64,000 nt of DNA from Piliocolobus tephrosceles (GCF_002776525.5 NC_045441.1:67709467-67773466), one strand, 5' to 3'. Counted from the stretch's first letter, positions 22,561 through 35,969 are shown. Numbers and translations are program-made. The notes: generated by a model from the letters alone, not told the origin.

Positions 22561-23280
22561 AGTTAGAATGTGTGGAGCTATATTTTATTGCTGTACAATT
22601 ATAAAAAAAAAGGGAGTATCAAGGAACATTGTAAAATAAATTTTACATAAACTAATTTACAGAATTACTCATATAGATGCACTATGGAAATAAAAGGTCT
22701 ATCTGAAATACAATTTTAACTGGAGAAATAAGAATTAAAAGTCAGTTTTTCATAAATACTAACTGGTCATATATTAAATTACCCATTCCTGACAAGTGGC
22801 ACTCTCTTCCAGGGGCTGAGAAAATTGTTGGTCCAAGAGACCATACCCAGCCAGAAGCCCCTTCTCTTTCAGATCATGCTCCAGGTACCAAGGACCCTTG
22901 GGTTCTTTTCCCAAATGGACTTTAGTTTACTTTCAGGTTTTGTGCAAATTCCTTTTTCTGGTCTGTCCTCGAGAAGACCAATTGCTGCCAGTGTGTTACC
23001 TTTAGATGCACTGGATAGCCAAGACATTTGCAACTGATTGTGTGGGATATGGATGAAATTTAGACATGTGGGTTGGGTTGTCCAAATGCATGCATGATAG
23101 GCTGTCTCTATGCCTCAGGGAAGAGAGAGCAGGCCTTAGTTTGGGGACTTGGATTTATACCTGCTCGGGCTCTTCAAATGTGTGTGCTCACAAATATATC
23201 TTATCATTTTAGTTTCTAGAGAAGACTGTATCCAAAACAATAGAGTGAAAACTCTAATTCAGCAGTGACAAATATCACCA
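22561..23280. other. Unassigned DNA, GC-richer at 22800-23200
   Basis: The right half is less AT-rich and holds a 70-codon open frame at 22825-23037 with no domain I recognise. No splice or promoter structure supports a gene. Confidence 0.4.
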
Positions 23281-23644
23281 TCTTAGTTTGTTCAGGCTGC
23301 TATAACAAAATATCATAGACTGGGAAGCTCCTCAGCAACAGAAATTTACTTCTCACAATTCGTGAGTCTAGAGAAGACCAAGATCACGGTGCCAGCAGGT
23401 CTGGTATCCTGCAAGGGCCCATTTCCTGATTCATAAATGGCACCTTTGGCTATGTCCTTACCTGGTGAAAGGAACAAACAAGCTTCTTTGGGGCCTCTTT
23501 TATAAGGGCACTAATTCCATTCATGGGAGTTCCACTTTCATGATCGAATCACTTTCCAAAGTCCCCACCTCTTAATACTATCACATTGGTTATCAGGTTT
23601 CAGTACATGAATTTTGGATGGATGTAAACATTCAGACCTTAACA
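23281..23644 (-). mobile_element. MaLR LTR (MST/MLT1-like), solo
   Basis: Antisense MaLR LTR: cttagtttgttcaggctgct, ataacaaaatatcatagact, acagaaatttacttctcaca, cctcttttataagggcacta and catgaattttggatggatg, ending at ccttaaca. Length is typical of a full LTR. No internal retroviral sequence adjoins it. Confidence 0.85.
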
Positions 23645-26600
23645 TCTTCTGATGATCCTAATTAGCAATTTTTAAATACATTAACACTGCTTTTATGTTC
23701 AAAGCTTGTAAATTCGTTTCAAAAGAACATATAGTTCTAATAGGAGCTTTTATGTTACCATAGTGCTAATATGTTTTATATACATTTTAAAATCTATCTT
23801 TAATCACCCTTTTGTTCCTAAAGCTTTTTTCTTTCTAGTTAGGTATTTAAAAGGCAACTGAATGTTCTAAGAGTGTCTTGGTATTTACTGGACAGAACCA
23901 TATTTATTGATATAAGAAGCTTCCTAGGCTAGCCTCTCCATCTTCTAGAGAAGATTGTAAGTTGATATCGTCTATTTCTTTCCCTCTCCAATTTTTGATG
24001 AGGTTTGTGCTATTGCAAGGTGGCTTCTTTGGGCTTTTGAGTGTACATCAGGAAAACAGGGGGAGGGGAAGCAAGTAAGAGGTATGTGATTTACAGCCTG
24101 AGCAAGAGATTCCATAAGTTGAGAGGGGGAAAGACTGTGTGTGTTGTGAAGAAAAGCAAAGCAAAGGAAAATCATTGCTGTTTCTTCCTAAGATATATTT
24201 TGGTTGATTATAGCTTCCTTTCCTGATATATGAGAAAAACATATAAAAATCTTAAAAATATTTGACATAGTAAATACTACATGATTATATATATATGTGT
24301 ATTATATATTTTAATAAGAGTGCTGTGAAAGTTCTTGTGGCCTTGGCTTCAATGGAGTTGCATTTTGTTGTTGTTGTTCAAATATTAACTTGAGTTATTG
24401 GTCATCAGTTTGAAAATAGCCACATAAGCTATTCAAGTTATGACCCAGAGAAAATGCAAGACATTAAATATGAGTTTAAAACTTAGCATGGTGAATTACA
24501 TAAATAACTAAGCTTAGTACTGACCATGAGAAAGGCCCCCCAAAAAACTATCATATGAAGTTTCAGGGAAGAAGAGGTCCATTCCATTTGGAAAGATAAC
24601 AAAAAGGTTTTATTGTACATTTTAGAATAGATCATCGGTAAGGGGAAAATGAAGGATGGCAATATCATCCAATCTAAGTTACACAGGCTATTTTAAGACA
24701 GGACAAAGTATTCTGGCTGAAATATAGGGTATATATTGAAATAATGGTAGATAGGTAATGAAAAGTAGGTTAAAATCAAACATGAATAGCTTTAGGTGTA
24801 AGGCTTAGGAAACAACTTCATTTAGCAGATAATGGACACTTTTGAACAGGAGAAGGATATAATTAAAGTAATATTTAAGAAGCATTTGGTAGTGGTGTCC
24901 AGGATGGTTGTTGATTACAACCATAAATGCTGGTGGTTTGCTCATAAGACATGTGTCTCATGTTCATATATGTCTATTGCAATGTCTGATCTTTGACAAT
25001 GTACAACTATAACTTTCCCTATAACCTCCTAAAATTTTCAGATTACTTTGAGGAAAGCCACATAATATAATGCTAGGGCATTGATTTTAAACTTTGTACA
25101 GTTTACTTAATTTCACCTTTCTTCTATCTCTATGACCTTGATATTTTGTATCACAGATTTTTATAAATTAAATAATTTAATATATTAAGTACTTGGTATA
25201 GCTCCTGATCGAGCATATGCAAGTAAAAAATACTGTTGCATTTTAAATAAAAATATATATTTAGTAGGAGATAATCCATAAGAAACTTCCATTAAAAAAT
25301 AGTAACCACATAAATATAGTTTGTTACAGAAATAAAGATCAGTCATAATGAGAACTTATTGCTTATCTGTGAGAATTCCTCTCCTGCGGTGGCGAATGAA
25401 TACTTTGACAAACTGAAGATTTTATCAGTCAAAAAACCTGAGGAAACTTATCTTTCTTATCCTCTGAAAGGCTGCTATAAATAACGTATCACTTGCAACA
25501 CAGGTTTTCTTACAGGATGCTAAATAATCTCTAAGAAAATCTTTGCTTCTGTAGAATTCTGTCAGAGAATTCCTGATATAGGGATCTCTTTCAGTTATTA
25601 CCTGTTAGTTTATTCACCAGAGAGGAGGAATATTTGGAAATCAATGTCATCTCATCAAAATAACTGATACTAAAAGTAATAACTTCCCTGCAATAGTGGG
25701 GTGGTGCAAATTTGGTGCTCAAACTACAGCAAAACATACCTATATAAGATGCAGAGCAAAAAGCAAACAGATAAAATGCCATAGTCCATATTTTAGATAA
25801 AGGAAGAAATATTAAACAGTCCAGAATAGAGTTTTGATATACCATATAGCAATGTATTGTCAGTACAAATATCAGTATAAGAGATTCTGACAACTAACCT
25901 AGCAGTAAATGTAGTGAAATATAAAAGTAAAAATATATTTTGTAGAAATAAGGTGAGGTAATTTCCATCTCCAGCCTGCTACAAACACATAAATGTGAGT
26001 ATAATGGCTGTCAAAGCTTCAAAATGATTTTTATTATTCATACTACCAATCCTTAGTCATTTTAGTTATGACCTCCAACTATCATTGTAATTCATCTTTT
26101 TAGCATGCTACCCTATTTTCACTACCCTACTTACCAGAGTTCTTTTTGGGCAATTAACCTTGTATTAGATGAAAGTGCTCATCAGAGACACACACCTTCC
26201 ATCATCTATTATATTTGTGGTGATTAATTATTTTAATTTTAGATTAGAAATTCTGTTTCAGTCAGGGTTATTAGCAGCTTCAACAAAAAATGATTCAGGC
26301 TATTTAAAGTTGAAAATGAAATTACTCGAAGACTATGAGGTATCTCATAGAGCAGCCCAGAAATTTTCAGGAGAAACAAGCTTGGTTTTCTGACCTGTGA
26401 CTTACAGAGCTAGGCAATCAGAACCAAGCCATAATTATGCCTCAGTAACAGTATGGTGAGGTCTGAGGTCATTGCCACTGCCACCATTGGGAGTGAAGTA
26501 CTCCTGCTGACACCATCATTGCAACCAAGAGGAATTCTTTACTATGACTCATTTCTGCTCCTGGGTAGGAAGGTCAAGATTGAATTCTTAGCATACGCCT

Positions 26601-27281
26601 GCTTCCCGCTATCATAGAAGTAGGTGAGAAAAAATAAAGCATATGGATGCTTGGGTTTCCACAATGGAAGCTGAGCCTTGTCCCTTGGCAAAACTCAGAG
26701 AGACAGAGATTGCTCCAACATAGGGAAAGTCAGTCAAAAAGACAATGAAATGCAAGAAAAGGTCATCAGTCAAATTACAGTGTTAACAAAAATACAATTT
26801 ACAACATTAACTTCTTTTAAATCATAGGAGTCTTACTAGGTGAAATATTTTTCAAAATATTTATAGAGCAATGATTGTTTACTAAAAATATCTTGGCATC
26901 CAAGTCCTCGTTTTTATTGTTCTTTTCGTTTCTTTAAAAAAATTAGTAACATTTCTGGCCATATAAAGTACTTGTTTATCAATCTAATGATCTAAAATAT
27001 TATATCTTATAGTCTTCCCTTTGGAAATAGAAAATATAATAACAGAAATGATAGCTATTTGTGTCTTTAAATGGCACCTCTCAACAGATAAGATATTCTT
27101 TACCGGCTAGAAATCTGTGTGGGGGCAAACTGAATGCCAAATATATATAATATATGCCTTATGTTTAGTATAATCAGGCCTATTATAATAACCATAAATA
27201 AAAATTTGGAAACTCCGAGTGCGATAAGAATGTGACCCAGGTACCTATTCTGCTCTCATCAACAATCCCCACTGACATTTT
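23645..27281. other. Unassigned, mostly AT-rich DNA
   Basis: About 3.6 kb without a gene. It has a short (TA)n near 24283-24296 and an old dispersed-repeat phrase near 24838-24860 (ttgaacaggagaaggatata). A GC-richer block at 26260-26710 looks like an old unassigned repeat. The 100-codon antisense frame at 25591-25893 shows hydrophobic, low-complexity composition and no recognisable family. Confidence 0.4.
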
Positions 27282-27296
27282 AAAATTAAGCAATAA

Positions 27297-27356
27297 GAAC
27301 TTAAAGTATAATAAAAAATAAAAAATAAAAAAAATAAAAATAAAAAAAATAAAAAA
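27297..27356 (+). mobile_element. Ultra-short L1 insertion (about 60 bp)
   Basis: Sixteen to twenty bases of the L1 3' terminus (gaacttaaagtataataaa) plus an A tail with regular T interruptions. It is flanked by a perfect 15-bp target-site duplication, aaaattaagcaataa, at 27282-27296 and 27357-27371. Confidence 0.88.
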
Positions 27357-27371
27357 AAAATTAAGCAATAA

Positions 27372-27796
27372 TGTTGTGGTAGTTTCTTGAATGTCAATGA
27401 ATTGTGCTTTTATTTATCACATTAAAAAGCATTTAATACAAATACTAAGTATTATAGGAAATGTTGGGAAATTAGATTGTTATGTCCCTGAGAAATGTTT
27501 AAACTGATAAAATACTTCTGATGCAACAGGCATTATATTAAAACTGCTAGCACTTTGAACCAGCAATATCACCTGTCAAATTTATTTTTAAAAAATAAAC
27601 GAGAGAAACATACGTAATTGAACAAGAATCTTCTATATTGTATAATTTCTCGTAAGAGAAAATACAAAACAAACTAAATGTCCAAAAATGTGGAACACTG
27701 TAAGAAATTATGATGTATCTGACTAGAGATGCATATTAAGATATTAAAAACTATAATTTCTAAGAATTTTTAAGGATTTTGGAACATTTATGATAT
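27372..27796. other. Unassigned AT-rich DNA
   Basis: No recognised feature. Confidence 0.5.
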
Positions 27797-27804
27797 AGTA
27801 CTAA

Positions 27805-28120
27805 ATTTTTGTTTTGTTTTTCGTTTTCTGTTTTTTTTTTTTGAGACAGTTTCACTCTGTCACCTAGGATGGAATGCAGTGGCAGGACATCGGCTCACTG
27901 CAACCTCTGCTTCCCAGGCAAGCAGTTCTCCTGCCTTAGCCTCCTGAGTAGCTGGGATTACAGGCATGCACCACCATGTCCGACTAATGTTTGTATTTTT
28001 AGTAGAGACAGGGTTTCACCATGTTGGCCAGGCTGGTCTCAAACTCCTGACCTCAAGCAATCTGTCCTCCTTGGCCTCCCAAAGTGCTGGGATTACAGGC
28101 ATGAGCCACAGAACCTGGGA
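27805..28120 (-). mobile_element. Alu (AluS/AluJ-like), antisense
   Basis: T-rich tail, then gagacagtttcactctgtca to gagccacagaacctggga. The target-site duplication agtactaa (from 27797) matches agtaccaa (from 28121) with one difference. Confidence 0.9.
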
Positions 28121-28194
28121 AGTACCAAGGTTTTTTTTGTTTGTTTGTTTGTCTGTTTAATTTGTTTTTATTTATTTATTTTTTAAAGATACCA

Positions 28195-28330
28195 ACTTAT
28201 TCAACAGATTTCTATTGAAAACTTACAATGTGTCATTCGAGTTATTCTAATTGCTAAGAATATAACAGTAAACTACACAAACATGCTTGTTTCTAAGAAG
28301 CAGATGTCTAGATAACAAGAATTAAGACTT
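28195..28330. repeat. Possible LINE2/MIR-type remnant
   Basis: attcaacagatttctattga, acttacaatgtgtcatt and taacagtaaactacacaaac resemble an old repeat with the pattern ttattgagtgcctactatgtg followed by acagtgaacaaa. Low certainty. Confidence 0.35.
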
Positions 28331-28749
28331 CCTATTAAGGATGATGAACACTAAAAAGCTGTCATAAATTTTTAAAGACCTTTTAAAATATAAAATTAAT
28401 TTCTGATTTTCATGGTCCAGCAGAATTAATCTAGGAATAACAATGTTCTTCCACACAATTTCATATAGGTACAAAGTGAAAAGTATTACAGGTTTAGTAA
28501 AAAGACAAGATTTTATAACACTGTTTTATTAGAAACAATTTTTCTCATTCTAATAAAAGATCATTAGCTCAAATTATACTAAAGCATATGGCTTGAAAAG
28601 AGTATTTTATCACTCACATGGATATTTTTTGTTTGTTTGAAGTCATTTTGCAAGATATATTGAATATCAGGGGCAGTCCACATTGATCTGAGGGCTGCAA
28701 TGCATCACTCAGCACATTAATGTTGGCTAATAATGTGTCCTTCTTGTAG
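28331..28749. other. Unassigned AT-rich DNA
   Basis: No recognised repeat. The last 30 bases form a plausible branch point (ggctaataatg) and pyrimidine-rich acceptor before 28750. Confidence 0.4.
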
Positions 28750-28814
28750 CCGAGACCACACCAACACCTGGCCATGCACCTGGTCACAAAATCCTGAAAA
28801 TCATTATCCAGAAG
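28750..28814 (+). other. Candidate 65-nt exon (unproven)
   Basis: A less AT-rich 65-base block is bordered on the left by tgtccttcttgtag and on the right by ccagaag then gtatgg. That is a fair acceptor, with a branch-point-like ctaat about 25 bases before it, and a moderate donor. Two frames are open across it. I recognise no protein, and such sites also occur by chance, so this is only a candidate. Confidence 0.25.
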
Positions 28815-29074
28815 GTATGGGTCTGTGTGTATTTTCTATTTTAAAGTGATTAGAGATAACGATTTTAAAAAGATAATTCTATTTCAGTCATCATTTCCAA
28901 CTGTATTCAGTTTCAAAAAGTGTTATTGAGCTAATTGATTTTGAGTTGTGTCAAGATATTTTTAAATGCTGCATACAAATTAATATAACTGATATATTTG
29001 TATACTTACAAATACATAGATATATTTTTATTTTCTTCTGGAAAAATATATGTGCGCCAATTTCACCCGAGAGG

Positions 29075-29390
29075 CATTATAGTGGAGTGGTTAAAAGCAC
29101 TCAGGATTTCATGTACAGCTGTGCAGGTTGTATACTGCTCAACTTCGAAGAATTGTGCCAGTGTGGCCTTGAGACCTCTGGCTCTAGAGGAGAATAGCCA
29201 GTGGGTCTAAATTCTAGCTATGATATATTCTAGATGTTATGAACTTGGACTAGGAAATTAATTCCTTGTTGCTTCTTTTTCTTTTTAAAATACGATTAAT
29301 ATCAACTCCTTCGTAAGAATGTGAGGGGGGTTGATTAAATTAGTAAGAATATAGCATTCAGAAACATTCTTAGAATATGGTAAGCAAAAA
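29075..29390 (-). repeat. MIR SINE with an internal insertion
   Basis: The ends follow antisense MIR: attatagtggagtggttaaa, tctaaattctagctatgat, ttggactaggaaattaattc and a diverged atacgattaatatcaactcc. About 90 bases at 29112-29203 do not belong to MIR. Confidence 0.6.
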
Positions 29391-32300
29391 AAGTGAGAAA
29401 TTTTTATTCTGCTAATAATCTTTTTTAAAAATTTAAGAGAACTTGTCAATGGAATGATGGGTCTCAATCAATAACTTCCTTAGACCTCACTCCATCACTG
29501 TAACTGATTTATTGTAGAATTTAACTTAAATAATTTACCTCTTGGATATCAAACTTTCCATATGCAGAAAATAACATACTTAAAAGAATGTAGTATCTCA
29601 AATAGTATGTTCAATTGAGGATATAGAAGCAAACTGAAATTTTGAATCTCATGAGATTTATGGAAAAAAAACAGTTGCTAGTAAATATAAATAAATACCT
29701 TGTTTAGACAGCATTTTATTTATGGAAAATAACAAGCAAATGTCCATTGGAATAAAAGAGGAGCACTATCTTTCGCCAGTGACAATAGAATGTGGTGACT
29801 TCAACATGGAAACAATATGGTTAATCTCCTGGTACATTTCTCTGATATTATGAAAAAATTGTGTTTTTGTCTAAAGTGCTCAAATAAAGCTCAAGGAGTA
29901 AATGTAATGTGGTAATCAGTCATTTAAAAGTTGATACTGCAAAAATAAAAGAAAAATGTGGATATAATTAAGGGTCAGAATAGGGTACATTTTATAGAGT
30001 TTATTTAACAAATCATTAAAGGACATTTTTATAAGTATGGTCTCAAGTAGTTCTTAGCTCTATGGTTTCTAAAGGGTCAAAGAAAAATAGAAGACACTAA
30101 TAGTTGTGAATGTATTGTATTATATAAACCAAGTTGTTTTCTGATATATTTATAATTTTAATTCAAAAATGTTTACTGCCATGCTAGATTCATGATGTAA
30201 AATAATATTTGTAACAGATATATCCTAACCAATAAGATTGTAGTAGTTTAATTTTCAACATTAGTTCAGCCACTGGTCAAAGGCTCTGTAGCTTTGTTCT
30301 GTACAGACTCCATTCACTTAGCAATAGATACCAGCTTTCCATGAAAACAATAGATTTCATCTGAAGGTAGATATCAAGGTAGCATTTATTCTTTTATTTA
30401 TCATACATCTATTAAGTGCCTTCTATGTTCTAGATCTGATGTTATAAACATTAATATATACTGCATTTTCTTTAACCAAGTAGATTTTAGTTTGGAGAGG
30501 AGAAAAATGTGGAAATCTGTATACTATTAGAGCAGGGTTTTAATGTAAGGATAAAATAACAGAGAAGAAAGAGTAACTTACACAAGCCTAAAGGAATCAA
30601 GGAGTATAGGGACTAGAGACTTTTGAGTTAGTCTTTATTTTAGGAACCACCTAAAATACACTTCTAGTGTATGCTTATGCCTGACTGAGAACAGAAGTCA
30701 TAGACACATCAGCAGCAGCTTCTAGAAACGGTTGGAACACCAGTACAATTACTTTATCTACCAAGAAAGATTGATGACTCCTTCCAGTACCCTTCACTGA
30801 GTATTGAGCACTAAGCACTGTTTTTCAAAGGGGCTTTGCATGCACTCATTAATTTTGCTCTATTTATGTAAGAGTAGGCTTCAAGATTGTGTCAGGGGTA
30901 AGCAAGAATTTCAACATATATGCGTCCATTCATTCTAAAAATACCTGAGACCAGTACCCAGGGGATATCCCAAGTGGAGAAGCACTTATTTTTCAGCACT
31001 GTGTGCCAAGCAGTGCAAACATTATCTTCTGCTACACAAATTACTTTTCAGTTTGCTAAGGATAAAAATTACAAGTAACAGGCACTGATTTCTCTTTTTA
31101 ATACTAGGAGAATCCTTCAAATTTTTGCTGCTTAGAAGTAATCACTTCTAATCAATTACTGAATATACTAGCAGATAAAAAACATTTGGAGACAGAATCA
31201 ATTTGTGGTCCTATTTAGCATTAGGTGACTGGATATAAGGGGAAAAAATCTTGAAACAAATATCTGGATGGAAAAATGATACGTTCTTGATAAAATAACT
31301 GCTAGGATGCTACTAAATTGTGTAAAAAAAAAAAAAAAACATCTGATAGCATCACATTTTCCCTTTTCCATGCAATAGTCTTATACTATATAATCATAAT
31401 TTCTTCAATCTCTGATGCAGCTTGATGTTCTGAACCGGCTCATAGCGCTTCCTATTCACGTACACAAACATTTACATATTGACCTAAATCCTCTCACATG
31501 CTGTTCAAAAGGGAAAAAGAAAAAGCTTCCTTTTTTTTTTTTTTTTTTTCCCTTGGTCCCTGATCTCATTTTCCCAGATGGTATTAAAATTGAGTTCAAG
31601 CCAGCCTAGCACCTGTGTGGATAGTTTTTTTTCCTCTTTGCACAATTTATTTTTAAATTTTCTTATAACAGGTCTGTTATTTAAGAATTATTTATACAAA
31701 TAAAGGAAAATTACATAAAAAATAAATGAAATAAATTAACAAACCATATTTTAGTTTTTCTCTCTGCCTAATTTTTTTTTTGAAGAGCAATGAAAATACA
31801 CAAATGATTACATTATTCTGTTAAAGGAGGATTATACTATAACATCTTATGGCTGCTTAATTATTTAACTGGAATGGGTATCATTCAGTAAGATTGAGTT
31901 CTGGAATCTAAATTACATCAATGATTTTGAATTTTGATTTATTTTATTTCTACTGTATACATGTTCCCTGTCATCAAAGAGACCTTTTTTTCTATTTGGT
32001 AAACAGTGGACACTCAGGAAGTATGTTTCGAATGAATTGAAAAGAATGAATGAGTTAATCAAGTAATACATAAATCATGAGGATTTTTAGGGACTTTCTT
32101 TTTCCTATGTACCACATCTTGAAATAGGTTTTCAGTGAATTTCTATGGACAAGGGGGATGCAGTAACAACTATGCTATCATTTCTTTTTCAAGGAAATCT
32201 TCATATAACAAGTACTTGTTAGAGAAAGTAACTCTCAGATATCGAACAAATATTTAAAATATTGAAAAGAAATAAAACAAGCAAGACATAAAGAGAGAAT

Positions 32301-33263
32301 ACCCATGAGAGACTTTCATAAATAAATAGGAACATTTGTGAAAAAAAGGCTGAAAAAAATTAAGTCCAAAAATCGATATGAATATAATTAAAAGATGAAA
32401 AGGTTTATATTTTAAAAAATTAAAATTAATGTAATAATTATTGGATAATAACAAATTAGACCTTTAAAATGAATAAGAGGTATAAGGGAAAAAGTCCTAG
32501 TTAATCGCATTTCACAGTGGAAAGAAAAATGAATAAATAAATACATCACACTTTCATCTAGAAATTTTGTAAGCCCATTTTCATAAGACATTGAGAAGGC
32601 TTTTCTTTGGTGCCTTATCGTTTTTACTATGTCTCAAAATATAAGGCAATAAGATACTTAGAACCCAGCAGCCCAAAATGAACTGTCAATAATTGAAAGG
32701 AAACTACTCAAAACTGACCTCACAACCACTAGCCATCACTTAACCTCCTCTCCATTCCGAGAGGAGGATCGTCAGGAAGAAAAGGAGAAGAATGAGGGTA
32801 GAAGTCAGAGAACCCCAACTTATAAGAAGTGCAGTAGTATTATGTTGAGAAATTGCGTCTATGGGTATCCAAGTTAAAGGGTGAAATGGGGATCCATGAA
32901 AATGATTCCGAAAATGTAGGGATGTCTACAAAATGGTGAGTGGCTGTTTGATGGTAGCTTGGATAGCAGAATTGCTGTCACCATCTTTCATGTCCCTCAG
33001 CAAGATAAATGGGCAATGGAGTCAGATGGCAAAGGTCTATCAAGGAACAGAATTCACCAAAATGTTAACAGTGCCTGTCTCCTCTGTAGCTGGATGGTGG
33101 AAGATTTTTTAAAATATCCATATTTTTCTTTATTTAAAATGATGTCAGCAATAAGAACATGACTTTTCTATACTCAAATAAAGCCAATTAAAATTAACAT
33201 AGTAAAGTAAAAAACAGTAATCTTCATTCGTTCAAATAAAGAAAATATTTTCTTAAATATAAA
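29391..33263. other. Unassigned, mostly AT-rich DNA
   Basis: No gene. It includes an A run at 31324-31339 and a T run at 31531-31549. A possible L2-type fragment lies near 30385-30470 (catacatctattaagtgcct), and a small perfect hairpin (cctcctct/agaggagg) at 32744-32767. Open frames here are short and without recognisable similarity. Confidence 0.4.
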
Positions 33264-33272
33264 AAAGAGCTT

Positions 33273-33559
33273 GGCTGGGCTCAGGGGCTCATGCCTGCAA
33301 TCCCAACACTTTGGGAGGCTGAGGGGGGTGGATCATGTGTTCAGGAGATTGAGACCATCCTGGCCAACGTGGTGAAACCTTGTCTCTACTAAAATACAAA
33401 AAATTAGCTGGACATGACGGTTCATGCCTGTAGTCCCAGCTACTGGGGAGGCTAAGGCAGGGGAATTGCTTAAACCTGGGAGGTGGAGGTTGCAGTGAGC
33501 CGAGATCGTGCCACTGCACTCTAGCCTGGCAACAGAGCAAGATTCTGACTCAAAAAAAG
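33273..33559 (+). mobile_element. Alu (AluS-like)
   Basis: Starts ggctgggctcaggggctcat, full-length with a short A-rich tail. The target-site duplication aaagagctt is at 33264-33272 and 33560-33568. Confidence 0.93.
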
Positions 33560-33568
33560 AAAGAGCTT

Positions 33569-34474
33569 TATTTTTCCTTTTAAATTTATAATCTATTATT
33601 TTTTAATAAAATATTTTTTCATCAGCCCAACTGGGAAATTGCTGACTTAAGGACTACTGAAAATATAAGGAAATGTCCATATTTATTTTTAAGAAAATTT
33701 TCATATAAATATTTAATTTAGTAGTATTAAATAATTGTACATTCCAGTATTACATGGTGACTTAACTTAAAGTCAAGGCTTGGTAAAAAGTGGTTTAAGC
33801 TTTTGTAGATTATTCTAATTGGCATATAAATCCAAGTTCAAGGGATAGTCAGTACATTGGGAATTCAATGTAAACAAAATGTGTAGGCAAAGCCTCTGCC
33901 TCATGAAGCTGAGTCCAGAATGCGGGGTATGTTAGAGAAGAACAGCCCTATATAAGTATATAACAAAATAAACGAACAAAAGGGACAGTCAGTAAATAAC
34001 TACACATTCATTGATTATACATATAATACATATATAAAGAACAATTACATTGCTCAGTTCCTTTATACAAGGTAATTGGTTGATACGGTTAAACCAAACA
34101 ATTGTCCCAGCTGGATAATTCTTTAGTACACATTAAGTGCAAAATAATGAATAGTTTGTTTAATTATTAAGAAAGGCTTACTGGTTTCTACTACATATAT
34201 ACTATACACTTTTTATGTTCTTGAATATATAAACAACACAACTAACTCAGCTAAACAAACATTTACTTTACACCTTACCACACACAACATATTGTACTGT
34301 ATACAAAATGATGTACTGTTTCTACCCTCAAGATGCTTTCACATCTAGAGGAATCTTGTACAAAACATATGACAAGATTCATATTTCAGTTTTTAATGAG
34401 ATATCATTTGAACTAGGATAAGGCCTCCAAGGCTAGTGAAGGCAAGAAACACATATGACTTACGAATGTTTGAA
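33569..34474. other. Unassigned AT-rich DNA
   Basis: No recognised feature. Confidence 0.5.
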
Positions 34475-34610
34475 TACTGTGATTGGTACTTTACATGTGG
34501 TATATCACCTAATCTCAATAACTGCAAATTAAGCATTATTTTAGTCATTTTACATGCCAGAAAAATGATGCAAATAAGTTAAATAATGTTTCCCAATTCA
34601 TTTCATTAGG
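34475..34610 (+). repeat. MIR SINE fragment
   Basis: Follows MIR order: ggtactttacatgtggtata, cacctaatctcaataactgc, attattttagtcattttaca and aatgatgcaaataagttaaa. Confidence 0.7.
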
Positions 34611-35969
34611 ACTTAATTTTATTTTCTAGGGTTTTTCCACTCTGTCTCTCCAGTTTCTAAAGGAAATGTGGGTAATTAAGATGAGCCAGGTGGCTTTTAC
34701 CCTCTCATTCACCATCCTTAGATATGTGTTCAGTATGGTTCACTTCCCAGATCACATAAAAAATCCTACCAGCGGGGAATAAAGGCAGCTGAATTTTGTA
34801 CATAATGAAATAAAAATTTTGGTTTGGGGAAAACTGGGAGTGATAGTGATAGAAAGTGTTAATATAGAAACAGAGATAATGAATATTATAAAATATTGTT
34901 GGAACCTGTATGGTAAATGAAAGTCTGGAAGCATAAATACAAGCATGACAGCAGAACAAAATAATGAATTTAAATAGAAGAAACATGATGATTTAATCAT
35001 TACTTTCTCCTAAGGTCAGTCGAGCATAATTACCTTGATCACAGGCATGCTAGTATTTCATGAATAGAAAAAAAGAAACAGCGAACTCTGTATTTACTGA
35101 TTTTCATGGCATTTTTTGACACAAGAATAAATATACCTCACTCTTCAGAGATGTAATACCCACAACTAAGATTCCTTAGAGAATGGATAGCCATTTAAGT
35201 ACAAATGGAAAGAATTAATGCCTTCTGAGTGGACTTTTCCTTGTCTCCCATTTAGTTAAACAATGACCACCCATACTAATGAGCAGTTGATGATAACCTC
35301 TGGGTGATAAATGCTCAATTGTGACCTTTAATTATGTCAAAGAGCCAAAAAGAGAATGCAAAGTAAATATTTCTCAGCTGAATATTCCTTTTTACTTATT
35401 TCATGCATTCAGTTACTGATTTTTTAAAAAGAAATTTAGAAATATAATGGACTTTTACATAAATTCACTAAGCTTCCTTGTCTAAAATGTATAAAATATT
35501 TTAAATTGTAAGTTGATGACCAGTGTAGACACTGGAAAATCAGGGTGATACTGTTTTGAAGACCACTCTAATTAAATGCTGAGCTCTTTGATGCAAGACC
35601 ATCTGCAGACTCTGCTGCAGCTTCTGCTGGTCTCCAAAGGAGGGTGACCTGTTTGACACTGAAAGTGCTTCCATCTGCAGGAAAAATGGAGCTGCTTACT
35701 AGCAGACCTGACAACTGTGCCTTGGAGACCAATTTAAAGGGGACTGTCTTTGTTCAGAGACTTAAATTCTGGGAATCAAAGGGAAAAAAAATGAAAAGTG
35801 CTAATAATGAGCTCACAGAAAAAAAAAAAAAATATATATATATATATATATTTGCCTCCCACATATACACTCACTTGTGAGTGTGTGTATGAATGTAATA
35901 TATTCCTTTGTTGATTACAAAGTAGCAAAGTATCAACCCTTTAGTCAGAGGTAGCCCTAAATTTTGTTC
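34611..35969. other. Unassigned DNA
   Basis: No gene. The block 35585-35790 is GC-richer and holds part of a 78-codon open frame (35644-35880). It contains an acceptor-like ttccatctgcag near 35668-35679, but no protein family is recognised. An A run plus (AT)n lies at 35819-35851. Confidence 0.4.

Noticed and set aside
25591..25893. 100-codon antisense frame with hydrophobic stretches
   Set aside because: Cysteine and phenylalanine richness follows AT-rich composition. No recognised family, no splice or promoter context.
32744..32767. Perfect 8-bp hairpin followed by purines, as a terminator or regulatory stem
   Set aside because: Stems of this size occur often by chance in 64 kb and nothing nearby is transcribed by evidence.
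35862..35888. Small palindrome acactcac/gtgagtgt next to (AT)n
   Set aside because: Arises from low-complexity TG/CA sequence. Too short to call a feature.
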